Source of the DNA: JAEYXS01 sp943367715
Lineage (GTDB): Bacteria > Verrucomicrobiota > Verrucomicrobiia > Limisphaerales > JAEYXS01
DNA length: 64,000 nt
Assembly (NCBI GenBank): GCA_943367715.1
Contig: CALRJY020000032.1
Location: 1 to 64,000, forward strand
Reading direction: 5' to 3'
Shown here: positions 8,183 through 15,581 of the stretch, piece by piece
Layout of the letters: every line of letters begins with the position of its first letter
How positions within the stretch are numbered: position 1 is the first letter of the stretch
Notes under the pieces: generated by a model
Told to the model about the DNA's origin: nothing
Seen by the model: only the letters and a program-made list of their open reading frames with translations
Database searches by the model: none
Program-made: the position numbers and the translations under genes

Positions 8183-8596
8183 CTATTTGTCGGTCGTCGT
8201 TTTAGAGTCTGAAATACTAGCCGTCTCGGCCTTGGCTGAAAAGCTTCCGGGCAAAAAAGTAAAGGCCACCGCGGCCAAGATGCACAGGAACGCGGCGAAA
8301 TGGTTCCATTTCAGCTTCTCGCCCAGGAAAAAGAAGACGAAACCGCTGAACACCACGAGCGTCACCACTTCCTGGATGATCTTCAATTCCGTGGCCGAGT
8401 AGCTCGAATGCCCGTAGCGGTTCGCCGGGACCATCAGGCAATATTCAAAGAACGCGATGCCCCAGCTCGCCATGATGGCGGTCCACAGCGGCACGTGCTT
8501 GTGCTTGAGGTGCCCATACCAGGCGAACGTCATGAAGACATTGGAGCAGACCAGGAGCAAGATTGGGAACCAGCGTGTTTGCAGAAGTTCGCTCAT
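8183..8596 (-). CDS. DUF486 / DMT-superfamily membrane protein inside the his operon
   Basis: A 137-residue integral membrane protein starting at ATG 8596 (MSELLQTRWFPILLL). Four hydrophobic segments are visible, at roughly 9-27, 35-52, 70-90 and 95-115, with family words FAWYGHLKH, IAFFEYCLMVPANRYG and FFLGEKLKWNH. This is the DUF486 family (small DMT-like transporters) of unknown substrate. The start codon overlaps the hisF stop in an ATGA, and hisI begins one base after its own stop. The tight packing says the three genes are co-translated. A link with histidine synthesis is not known. Confidence 0.85.
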   Translation of the reverse strand: MSELLQTRWFPILLLVCSNVFMTFAWYGHLKHKHVPLWTAIMASWGIAFFEYCLMVPANRYGHSSYSATELKIIQEVVTLVVFSGFVFFFLGEKLKWNHFAAFLCILAAVAFTFLPGSFSAKAETASISDSKTTTDK

Positions 8597-9366
8597 AACC
8601 TCACCGGAATGTTTTGTTTCGCCAGATAGTCTTTCACCTGGGCCACCGTGAAGGTGCCGTAATGGAAGATGCTCGCGGCCAACACGGCATCCGCGCAACC
8701 CGCCAGCAGTACTTCCGCCATGTGCTCCAAACTGCCCGCGCCACCACTGGCCACCACGGGCACGGCAACGGATTGGCTCACGCGCTTGGTGATGACAAGG
8801 TCAAAACCCTTCTTCGTGCCATCCGCATCGATGCTATTCAGCACGATTTCTCCGGCGCCTAGGCTCACGGCCTTGGACGCCCATTCCACGGCATCGAGCC
8901 CAGTGGATTTACGGCCGCCGTGCGAAAACACTTCCCAGCGATCGGGCGCGACCTTCTTGGCATCGATGGAGACCACGATGCATTGGCTGCCGAACTTCTC
9001 AGCGCCTGCGCGGATGAGATCGGGATTGGAGAGTGCGGAGGAATTGATGCTGATCTTGTCCGCACCGGCCTTGAGCATCACGCTCATGTCCTCCACGGCG
9101 CGGATGCCGCCACCCACCGTCAGCGGCATGAAGCATTGATCAGCCACGCGCTCAATCACGCTCACCATGGAGGCGCGGCCGTGCGCGCTGGCGGTGATGT
9201 CAAAGAAGACCATCTCGTCCGCGCCCTGCTCATTGTAACGCAAGGCCAGCGCGACGGGATCGCCGACATTCTTCAACTCGCCCGCTTCCGCTTTGCCGAA
9301 CTGCACGCCACGGGTCACCTGACCATCATGCACGTCCAGACAAGGTATGACACGTTTGGCTAACAC
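8593..9366 (-). CDS. hisF: Imidazole glycerol phosphate synthase cyclase subunit
   Basis: A 257-residue (beta/alpha)8 barrel that closes the imidazole ring using ammonia from HisH. Asp11 in VIPCLDVHDG and the Asp in VVSIDAKK are the catalytic pair; PLTVGGGIR and VPVVASGGAGS are the phosphate-binding loops. The start is GTG at 9364-9366. No hisH is adjacent in this window. A hairpin with an eight-base U-run lies 55 bases upstream and could attenuate or insulate expression. Confidence 0.96.
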   Translation of the reverse strand: MLAKRVIPCLDVHDGQVTRGVQFGKAEAGELKNVGDPVALALRYNEQGADEMVFFDITASAHGRASMVSVIERVADQCFMPLTVGGGIRAVEDMSVMLKAGADKISINSSALSNPDLIRAGAEKFGSQCIVVSIDAKKVAPDRWEVFSHGGRKSTGLDAVEWASKAVSLGAGEIVLNSIDADGTKKGFDLVITKRVSQSVAVPVVASGGAGSLEHMAEVLLAGCADAVLAASIFHYGTFTVAQVKDYLAKQNIPVRL

Positions 9367-9420
9367 AAATTCTTTCGCTTACCGGCCGTTTCAACCGCCA
9401 ACTCATTGGCTGGTTCCATC

Positions 9421-9454
9421 AAAAAAAATTCCCGATGACTTTAGGATCATCGGG
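9421..9454 (-). terminator. Intrinsic terminator upstream of hisF
   Basis: On the minus strand CCCGATGA, an eight-base loop and TCATCGGG are followed by AATTTTTTTT. It stops transcription coming from the small gene at 10004-9624, from the candidate RNA, or acts as an attenuator for hisF. Confidence 0.8.
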
Positions 9455-9512
9455 ACCGGGACCTTGCCACGCTTTGCCAGGCAAAAACGAGTCTCCACCA
9501 GGGAGGTCCCGC
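9421..9512 (-). ncRNA. Candidate structured small RNA or leader before hisF
   Basis: Read on the minus strand, an eight-base-pair closing stem (9504-9511 with 9457-9464, CGGGACCT and its complement) encloses a CCTCC / GGTGGAG and TTGCC / GGCAA bearing loop. It is followed at once by a second hairpin (9431-9438 with 9447-9454) and AATTTTTTTT. A 5' structured domain plus a U-tailed hairpin is the layout of a stand-alone sRNA or a riboswitch/attenuator. A weak promoter-like pair (TTAGCA, 17 bases, TAGATA) lies just upstream. It does not match SRP, tmRNA or 6S signatures that I can recognise. Confidence 0.4.
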
Positions 9513-9569
9513 TTATCTATGCCAATGGCTCAAGCCTGCTAACATGGGGAAAATAGAGCGGAAACAGTG

Positions 9570-9608
9570 CCGCCGCGCAAGCTCCCATTTTGGAGCGTTG
9601 CGCGGCGG
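9570..9608 (-). terminator. Strong extended hairpin after the 126-residue small gene
   Basis: Outer stem of 11 bp (CCGCCGCGCAA at 9570-9580 with TTGCGCGGCGG at 9598-9608) and an inner stem of 5 bp (GCTCC / GGAGC) around CATTTT, with one bulged G. It lies 15 bases past the stop codon at 9624. It lacks a T-run, so mRNA 3'-end protection is as likely as termination. Confidence 0.5.
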
Positions 9609-9623
9609 TGACTGGTTGAAAGA

Positions 9624-10004
9624 TTACTTGGCGGCGGTGAACTTGCCGTCCGCGCGTTTGAAATTCTTGCCGGAATAGAGCACCACGTTCAGGGAGTTCA
9701 TGGGATCCTTGGTGCTGAACTTATAGCCAAGCTTCAGGATGCCATCGAGGATGTCCTGCTTGCTGAGGCTCTTGCCCGCAGCGACCTTCAGGGCGGCTTC
9801 CTTCAGGGACAGCTCATTGCGGGCGCGGCGTTTAACGGCCCGGGGAGCGGAAGGAGCGTCAGCAGCGGAGGCTTTGGAAGCCTTGGATTCACCCACCGTG
9901 CCGAGGGCTTGTTCGATTTCCGCCAAGCGCGCAGTCAATGCCGCTTGTTCTTTTAGAAGACCGTCGCGAAGAGAGATGAATTTTTTGATGCTGCTGTTTT
10001 TCAT
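9624..10004 (-). CDS. Small basic coiled-coil protein of unknown function
   Basis: A 126-residue protein that I do not assign to a named family. Residues 1-38 form an amphipathic helix likely to be a coiled coil (LKEQAALTARLAEIEQALG). Residues 40-70 are an Ala/Ser/Lys/Arg-rich linker resembling histone-like tails (SKASKASAADAPSAP, KRRARNE). The C-terminal 55 residues (LSLKEAALKVAAGKSLSKQ, DILDGILKLGYKF, DPMNSLNVVLY) look like a small winged-helix or HTH unit of the HARE-HTH kind. A nucleic-acid-binding role is plausible but inferred. It stands alone, with a strong hairpin at its 3' end and 576 bases of non-coding DNA upstream. Confidence 0.7.
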   Translation of the reverse strand: MKNSSIKKFISLRDGLLKEQAALTARLAEIEQALGTVGESKASKASAADAPSAPRAVKRRARNELSLKEAALKVAAGKSLSKQDILDGILKLGYKFSTKDPMNSLNVVLYSGKNFKRADGKFTAAK

Positions 10005-10580
10005 AAATCAGAAGTTCCTATCCTATAACAAGAAGCGTAGATTTGCCAACTAAGATTTTAATAAGGCTCAAAGCCAAATGTCGCTATTAGATAAGGCTTA
10101 ACCCATCTCAATTAGATGTTTCCCGAAAACAAAAGGCCCATGGAGCCACGTAAAATCGATACCTTCGCCCATCGCCACATCGAACGGATTATAGCATTAT
10201 AAAAGAGCGAGAGCAATAAATGGCTAGTGATAATTAGTCGTGCGCGTTAATCGAATCGACGCATGGCTAGCTACTTGGTCTGTGTCCCCTAGTAGCTGAG
10301 TCTTCTCAGTATTAAACTGTATTTATTTAGACCGCCTCAGCCATCTGTCTTGCTGTAACCCAGTTGCATCCCGTTCATCTCAAAAGGTTTATCTAAACCG
10401 CCTCAAAGCAGGTAAACAACACATGCGTTAACGTTATCGCTGAAAAACTTTGCGATTGGATGAGATGATGCGATTTTTCCACATCGAAACCGGCTTTGGT
10501 CAGGCTACTTACAGCGCAACCATCACCTGATCGCCGTGTTGAATGAATAAAACGACGCCTTAAGGTGTCTACATTATCGT
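10005..10580. other. 576-base intergenic region with an imperfect direct repeat
   Basis: No convincing gene. It lies between divergent genes and must hold both promoters. The only structure I see is a direct repeat of 18 bases with 16 matches: TTTATTTAGACCGCCTCA (10322-10339) and TTTATCTAAACCGCCTCA (10388-10405), 66 bases apart. The region is more AT-rich than its surroundings. Confidence 0.5.
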
Positions 10581-11198
10581 ATGAAACGTTTAGTTTTGTT
10601 CGCTTTAGTCCTCGCGGCAGTTGTTCCGGCGCAGGCACAGATTTTTGGCGGCCCGAATGCGGTAGGCGGGGCCATCCTCGGCGGTATCGCCGGTGGCGTG
10701 ATCGGTCACAATAACGGTCGCCATACGGCGGAAGGTGTGGCCATTGGTGCCGGTGCGGGACTTTTACTGGGCGCGATCGCTGATCGCAACAATGCTGACC
10801 GGGGCTACTACGGTTATGACCGTGGTTACGGCTATTCCTCCGGCACCAGCGTCTCGGTAGGGTTTGGCTACGGCACCCCCTATCGTCACGGCGGTTACTA
10901 TGGTCACAGCCATTATGGACCGTATCGTGGCGGTTACTACCCGAGCTATGGCGTCCGGTATTACAGCAGTCCCAGCTACTATTACCGGCCGGCCTATGTG
11001 GCTCCGGCTCCGGTGGTCGTAAGCGCACCAGCTCCGGTCTATGTGTCGCCCAGCACGCAGTATGGCTACGCGCCGAGCTATGAGGCCCAGCCGCAACAGC
11101 AACAATCTGCCCCTGCCCCCTCGCAAGTCACGATCATCAACAACTATTACGGCAATGCCAATCCCATGAGCAGCGCCAATGGTATGTTTGGCCGGTGA
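10581..11198 (+). CDS. Secreted glycine-zipper protein
   Basis: A 205-residue protein with a signal peptide (MKRLVLFALVLAAVVPAQAQ). Residues 25-70 carry a glycine zipper (VGGAILGGIAGGVIGHNNG and AIGAGAGLLLGAI), typical of outer-membrane-associated glycine-zipper 2TM proteins. The middle (about 75-140) is rich in Tyr, Gly and His, and the end in Gln, Pro and Ala before IINNYYGNANPMSS. It leads the five-gene envelope cluster; a 36-base gap separates it from the LpoB-like gene. Function beyond an envelope role is unknown. Confidence 0.8.
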   Translation: MKRLVLFALVLAAVVPAQAQIFGGPNAVGGAILGGIAGGVIGHNNGRHTAEGVAIGAGAGLLLGAIADRNNADRGYYGYDRGYGYSSGTSVSVGFGYGTPYRHGGYYGHSHYGPYRGGYYPSYGVRYYSSPSYYYRPAYVAPAPVVVSAPAPVYVSPSTQYGYAPSYEAQPQQQQSAPAPSQVTIINNYYGNANPMSSANGMFGR

Positions 11199-11234
11199 CA
11201 TTGCGATTGGCTAATTCGCGGAATTTAACTTAGG

Positions 11235-11876
11235 ATGGTGAAACCTTTTATGAAGTCGTACGTAAACTATTCTCTTTGCTTGGCCGCTGTGGCGGCGATG
11301 ACTGCTGGCTGCGCCTCCTCAGGCGTCCAGAATCCCCGGGGCGTTCCGGTGACCGAAATGAAGGCGGATGAACGTGGGTTCGTCGCCGGTACCGGCATGG
11401 AATCGCAAGATCTCGTGATGGTAACTGACAAGATGGCCCGCAGCATCCTGGCCATCCCCGAGATCGCCAACGCCCAAGGCACTCCGCGCGTGGTCTTGAA
11501 CCCGGTCAATAACGAGACCCGGTTCCCGATCAACAAGGACATCTTCCTCACCCGTATCCGGGCGCAACTGAACTCGAAGGCCGCCGGCAAGGTGCGCTTC
11601 CTCGCCCGCGACCAGATGGCCGCGCTCGAGCGCGAACGTGACTTGAAACAATCCGGCCAGGTGACCGCCTCCAGCGATCCGAACGTGGTGGAATTCAAAG
11701 GCGCTGACTTTTTTCTCACCGGCACCCTCCAAAACATGACCACCCGCACCTCGAAGGGCGTGAGCGATTACGTGCTCTATTCCTTCCGCCTGATCGATGC
11801 CCGCACCAGCGACATCGTTTGGGAAGACATGGCGGAGATCAAGAAGCAGGGGTTGGAAGATGCCGCTTACCGTTAA
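11235..11876 (+). CDS. LpoB-like lipoprotein (penicillin-binding-protein activator family)
   Basis: A 213-residue lipoprotein: signal segment SLCLAAVAAMTAGC with lipobox TAGC, then an LpoB/YcfM-type domain (residues about 60-205) with AINV-like RFPINKDIFLTRIRAQL, KVRFLARDQMAALERERDLKQSG and ADFFLTGTLQNMTTR. In enterobacteria LpoB activates PBP1b in the outer membrane. The neighbouring YcfL-like and COG3014-like genes fit the known LpoB gene neighbourhood. The start at 11235 is used; an internal ATG at 11250 is possible. Confidence 0.88.
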   Translation: MVKPFMKSYVNYSLCLAAVAAMTAGCASSGVQNPRGVPVTEMKADERGFVAGTGMESQDLVMVTDKMARSILAIPEIANAQGTPRVVLNPVNNETRFPINKDIFLTRIRAQLNSKAAGKVRFLARDQMAALERERDLKQSGQVTASSDPNVVEFKGADFFLTGTLQNMTTRTSKGVSDYVLYSFRLIDARTSDIVWEDMAEIKKQGLEDAAYR

Positions 11877-11900
11877 GCGTCTCGTCCCATCACTACATCC

Positions 11901-13070
11901 ATGAAGGTCGCTTTTCTCAGCGTTGGTCTGGGCGCTCTGTTGCTGCTTACGGGCTGTGCTACCACACCGAAAGCCGCACGCATCCCGCTCACGGGTGATC
12001 CCCTGGTCGATGGCCGGACGCACATCGAACAGGGTCCGCCCAATGACCGCATCCTCTGGCAATACCGCACCGCCTTGGTGGCGATGCGCCGGGGCGATTA
12101 TCCTCAGGCGAAGGCTTTGCTGGACGACGCTATCCTCACCATCGGTGGCATCCTGACGAATGATAAAGATGCGCGTCGTGCGCGGAGCATGTTCGCCAGC
12201 GAGAGCCGCAAGAAGTTCATCGGTGAACCGTATGAACGCGTGATGGCGTATTACTATCGCGGCATCCTTTATTGGATGGATGGCGAACCGGACAACGCCC
12301 GCGCCTGTTTCCGCAGCGGTGAATTGATCGACAGCGATACCGAGGTGGACAATTACTCCGCCGATTATGTGCTGCTGGACTATCTCGACGGCTTCGCTTC
12401 CGACAAGCTGTTTACCGATGGCGGCGATGCTCTGAAGCGGGCGAAGGCCAACGCCAGCACGAAGATGGATGTGCCGCCAGATTATGACCGCGCCGCGAAT
12501 GTGCTCTTCTTCACTGAATGCGGTTTCGGCCCGCAGAAGTATGCGTCCGGGCAATATCGCGAGCAGTTGCGTTTCCGCGAAGGCCAGCAACAGGCCCGCG
12601 TGGTGACCATCAAGCTGAACAACGGGCAGGTCATTCGCACCCGGCCTTGGGATGATATATACTTTCAGGCGACGACCCGTGGCGGCCGCGTGATGGATCA
12701 CATCCTCGCGAACAAAGCGGTGTTCAAACAAAGCACTGACACGGTGGGTGATGTTGCCATCGTCAGCGGTGCCGTGTTGGCCACCGGCCGGAACACGCAG
12801 GAAGCCGGGCTCGGCGTCTTGGCATTCGGTCTGTTGAGCAAGGCCATCGCAGCCGGAACAACGCCCGCAGCAGACGTCCGGGCGTGGGATAATCTCCCGC
12901 AGTTCCTAGGCTTTGGCGCTTTGCGCGTCGCGCCGGGCACGTACACGGCGCAAGTTGAATTCCAAGATGGCGCAGGCCGTCTATTGGCTAACCTCAGCCG
13001 CAGCGTGACCTTTGAAGTCAAAGCGGCAGACCGCGACACAGTGGTGTATATTTCCGACAAGCAACAGTAA
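11901..13070 (+). CDS. COG3014-like lipoprotein with tetratricopeptide-like N-terminal half
   Basis: A 389-residue lipoprotein with lipobox LLTGC near residue 19. The N-terminal half contains helical repeat-like segments (ALVAMRRGDYPQAKALLDDA, YERVMAYYYRGILYWMDGE, ARACFRSGELID) and the C-terminal part contains FLGFGALRVAPGTYTAQVEF, a beta-rich end. This is the pattern of the uncharacterised COG3014 proteins encoded beside lpoB and ycfL in several Gram-negative bacteria. It begins 24 bases after the LpoB-like stop, and an operon is likely. Confidence 0.8.
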   Translation: MKVAFLSVGLGALLLLTGCATTPKAARIPLTGDPLVDGRTHIEQGPPNDRILWQYRTALVAMRRGDYPQAKALLDDAILTIGGILTNDKDARRARSMFASESRKKFIGEPYERVMAYYYRGILYWMDGEPDNARACFRSGELIDSDTEVDNYSADYVLLDYLDGFASDKLFTDGGDALKRAKANASTKMDVPPDYDRAANVLFFTECGFGPQKYASGQYREQLRFREGQQQARVVTIKLNNGQVIRTRPWDDIYFQATTRGGRVMDHILANKAVFKQSTDTVGDVAIVSGAVLATGRNTQEAGLGVLAFGLLSKAIAAGTTPAADVRAWDNLPQFLGFGALRVAPGTYTAQVEFQDGAGRLLANLSRSVTFEVKAADRDTVVYISDKQQ

Positions 13071-13086
13071 GCAACGTAGTAACCCT

Positions 13087-13497
13087 ATGAATAAGATCTG
13101 GCTCAGTTCTCTCTTGCTCGCCGCAGCAGTCCTCACAGGCTGCCAGTCTGGCGGAGCGTATTCTCCCAAGAACACGACGAAGTATGATCTGGAGAACAAG
13201 GAGAAGTTCGTGCTCATGGACAGCATGGTGCAACGCTCCGTGACTTCTTCCGGCATCCAGAAACGCATTCTGCCCGACGGCCGCCTCGAAGTGATCGCCC
13301 ATGTGCGCAATCGCGAAGGCCGCCGCATCCAGGTGCAGACGAGCTGCGTGTTCAAGGACGAGAGCGGTTTCTCCACGGATGACGAAACGCCGTGGCAGAC
13401 GCTGATCCTCACGGAGAATTCCCAGGAAGACCTCCGTTTTGTCTCCATCAACAACAAGGCGCGTGATTTCACCATCCGCGTCCGTCAGGCTCATTAA
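13087..13497 (+). CDS. ycfL: YcfL-like lipoprotein (DUF1425)
   Basis: A 136-residue lipoprotein starting at ATG 13087 (MNKIWLSSLLLAAAVLTGCQ, lipobox LTGC). The mature part is a small beta-sandwich with the YcfL/DUF1425 pattern: GRLEVIAHVRNREGRRIQVQ, then FKDESGFSTDDETPWQTLIL. In Escherichia coli ycfL lies directly before lpoB; here it follows the LpoB-like and COG3014-like genes by 16 bases. The family role is unknown. Confidence 0.85.
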   Translation: MNKIWLSSLLLAAAVLTGCQSGGAYSPKNTTKYDLENKEKFVLMDSMVQRSVTSSGIQKRILPDGRLEVIAHVRNREGRRIQVQTSCVFKDESGFSTDDETPWQTLILTENSQEDLRFVSINNKARDFTIRVRQAH

Positions 13498-13516
13498 GTT
13501 GAACGAAAGTTTCCGT

Positions 13517-14557
13517 ATGAAAACGACCATTGCAGCGACGTTGGCAGTCATCCTCGCGGTTGGCTCGGCCTCGGCCCAGCCCGCGCAGAAGATCGGTCCG
13601 GACGGCAAACCGATGGCTCCGCAACCGCCACCACCGTTGACCACGGCGGAAGGTATCGCCACGCAACCGCCCGTGATACCGACGGCGAATAACCCCGTTT
13701 ACGTCTATCAACAGCAGGTCATCGCGAACCAACCCGCGCTCATCGCGCCAGAACAGGCGCGTGGGATCATCGAGAACTTCAAGAAAGGTTACGCGAAGCT
13801 CGGCGAACCGCGCATCTTGATCTACGTGAACCGCGAGTTGGTGGATGAGAAGTCCGGCTTCGGTCTTTCCGCTCGCACGGAAAAGACGACTACTTCGAAA
13901 ACCACTTATAACAGTGATTTCCAAGCGGACCCGAACGCTAACAAGGCGAACGGCGGTAACATCTCCGCCGGCGGCAATGTGAACATCAGCGGTGATGCCG
14001 GTAACGGCAATGTGCCCATCGGCAAAGGCAACATCTCCTCCGTGAACGAGAAGGCTTCCCGCGATGATACGTACAAGAACACGAATCGCGCTGACCAGAC
14101 CTTGGCCGACAAACAGACTGTCCGCGATGTGGAACGGCTCTTTGGCCGTCCACTCCGTCACGGCAATGCTAAGATCACTGATCAGCGCACCGCCACCCAG
14201 CTCATGGGCAGCCGCTCCGTGGAAGACATCTTGAAATCCACAGACACCGAGCAAGCCCGCAAAGATCGTGCGGCCATTGCCCAGCAAGCGGACGTGGTGC
14301 TGGAAGTGCTCATCTCCTCCCGCACCATCACGGTGCCGGAAGCCAGCGGCGACAAAACCTATTCCGCTCCGGACATCCAAGCGACGGCCATCCGCGTGAA
14401 AGACTCGCAGATCATCGGCCAGGCCTCCGCCTCTGACATCCTCGGCAAAGATCGCTACGCCGGCCGCGTGCTGCGCAGCTTCGACGTGCGTGAGATCGCC
14501 GAAGCCACCGCACTGGCCCTCATGGAAGACATGATGCTCAGCGTGAAGGCGGATTAA
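13517..14557 (+). CDS. Secreted CsgG/LpoB-like protein
   Basis: A 346-residue protein from ATG 13517, with signal peptide (MKTTIAATLAVILAVGSASA). Residues 85-115 (IIENFKKGYAKLGEPRILIYVNREL) and 275-345 (QADVVLEVLISSR, ATAIRVKDSQIIGQASASDIL, VREIAEATALALMEDM) fit the alternating beta/alpha core of CsgG/LpoB-type proteins. Between them is a Gly/Asn-rich low-complexity insert (about 135-175: GGNISAGGNVNISGDAGNGN). It lacks a lipobox, unlike the three genes before it. It ends the cluster and is followed by a strong terminator. Confidence 0.75.
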   Translation: MKTTIAATLAVILAVGSASAQPAQKIGPDGKPMAPQPPPPLTTAEGIATQPPVIPTANNPVYVYQQQVIANQPALIAPEQARGIIENFKKGYAKLGEPRILIYVNRELVDEKSGFGLSARTEKTTTSKTTYNSDFQADPNANKANGGNISAGGNVNISGDAGNGNVPIGKGNISSVNEKASRDDTYKNTNRADQTLADKQTVRDVERLFGRPLRHGNAKITDQRTATQLMGSRSVEDILKSTDTEQARKDRAAIAQQADVVLEVLISSRTITVPEASGDKTYSAPDIQATAIRVKDSQIIGQASASDILGKDRYAGRVLRSFDVREIAEATALALMEDMMLSVKAD

Positions 14558-14580
14558 GTTGCATCGCTAAAAAATCTGAA

Positions 14581-14613
14581 AGCCCCGAACGAAAGTTCGG
14601 GGCTTTTTCTTTT
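14581..14613 (+). terminator. Intrinsic terminator of the envelope cluster
   Basis: AGCCCCGAAC, loop GAAA, GTTCGGGGCT: a perfect 10-bp stem with a tetraloop of the GNRA type, followed by TTTTCTTTT. It starts 24 bases after the stop of the last gene in the cluster. Confidence 0.95.
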
Positions 14614-14673
14614 CGCCTAACAAATTGAAATGAAAACTCCTCTTGCAAAACCTATTCAGAGACAGCGAAAAAT

Positions 14674-15543
14674 TTAAAACAATTTGTTAAAATCCAGAAC
14701 CGAAACTGATTCGCCGCTCTTCGTATCGAGCACTCTGCCATCGGATAAGACTAGCAGCGAATTTCTGCAGGCAAATGCGTAGCGGATAGGCTTTCGAAAT
14801 TGGATCACCGGTTTTATCTCTCGCGTTTTCGCATCAAATTGAAACAGGCCATATCCGGCCTTCAAATTCCAATCGCTAGCCACCCCAAAAAACAAATCAG
14901 ACTCCCTTTCATAAACCAAGCTGGGGACATTAAACCAAAACGCTCGATCGGTTGAAAACACGACTTTCTTCTTTTCTAACGAACAATAAACCAGCCTGCC
15001 GCCAGGTTCAGACCAAGCTACCCCCTCATCATCAAAAGCCACGTCCAATAACGCAAAATCCATCATTGCCGTCTCGAACGAACTGCCGTCCCGGCTCAAC
15101 ACGGTAATGCGCTGCTCACTGCGATCCGCAAAAAGTGTCCGCGAACAGTGCCGGTCAAAGTAGGACTGGGTCCATTTGTGATGAATGCTCAGTTTGCCAG
15201 TCTTCCCGTTCAAAAGGATTGATCCGTCCATGGAAACGTTGACGTGTTCCTCGTCTCCATACGATCGGATGGAAGATACATCTTTGATAGCACTGCTCCA
15301 GATCAGTTGCCCTGTATGGTAATTGTAACACTTTACATCCTGATCCCATGCTCCCACTACACAAGTATCCTGAACCGGCCCAAAACACACACGGCACCCT
15401 GTTTCCGAACTGGCCGGGACTCGGCCTAAAAGTTCTCCCTTGGAAACATCCATGACGTAAGCCCAGTCATCTGTCACATAAATGACAGAGGGTGCATCAG
15501 CATGTCCGGTGAGAAATTTAGCTTCATTCTGCATGTTCACCAT
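14674..15543 (-). CDS. Cytoplasmic beta-propeller-like protein of unknown function
   Basis: From ATG 15543 (MVNMQNEAKF) the protein has 289 residues; the reading frame stays open further upstream, but that part overlaps menG and is not credible. There is no signal peptide. Repeating units of about 40 residues with tryptophan and aspartate turns (DDWAYVMDVSKGELLGRVP, WDQDVKCYNYHTGQLIWSS, DGRVLDTKSGESV) suggest a WD40- or PQQ-like propeller that compares readings along a path. I do not recognise a specific family. The coding sequence is less GC-rich than its neighbours, consistent with recent acquisition. Confidence 0.65.
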   Translation of the reverse strand: MVNMQNEAKFLTGHADAPSVIYVTDDWAYVMDVSKGELLGRVPASSETGCRVCFGPVQDTCVVGAWDQDVKCYNYHTGQLIWSSAIKDVSSIRSYGDEEHVNVSMDGSILLNGKTGKLSIHHKWTQSYFDRHCSRTLFADRSEQRITVLSRDGSSFETAMMDFALLDVAFDDEGVAWSEPGGRLVYCSLEKKKVVFSTDRAFWFNVPSLVYERESDLFFGVASDWNLKAGYGLFQFDAKTREIKPVIQFRKPIRYAFACRNSLLVLSDGRVLDTKSGESVSVLDFNKLF

Positions 15544-15555
15544 AATCCAGAGAGA

Positions 15556-15581
15556 GAGTTCGACGGAATTTCGTCCTACCG
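15556..15581. repeat. Diverged half-copy of the 5859/6005 inverted repeat
   Basis: Matches 20 of 26 positions of 6006-6031 and shares the CCTACCG end. It covers the menG stop codon (15576-15578), so the element inserted at, or supplies, the end of that gene. Confidence 0.5.

Noticed and set aside
9421..9512. SRP (4.5S) RNA
   Set aside because: The conserved SRP domain IV with GGAAGC-type tetraloop is absent.
11319..12731. Long open frame antisense to the LpoB and COG3014-like genes
   Set aside because: Shadow frame of high-GC coding DNA; low complexity His/Arg/Ala content and no family match. Frames opposite topB, hsdR and the first sulfatase are rejected for the same reason.
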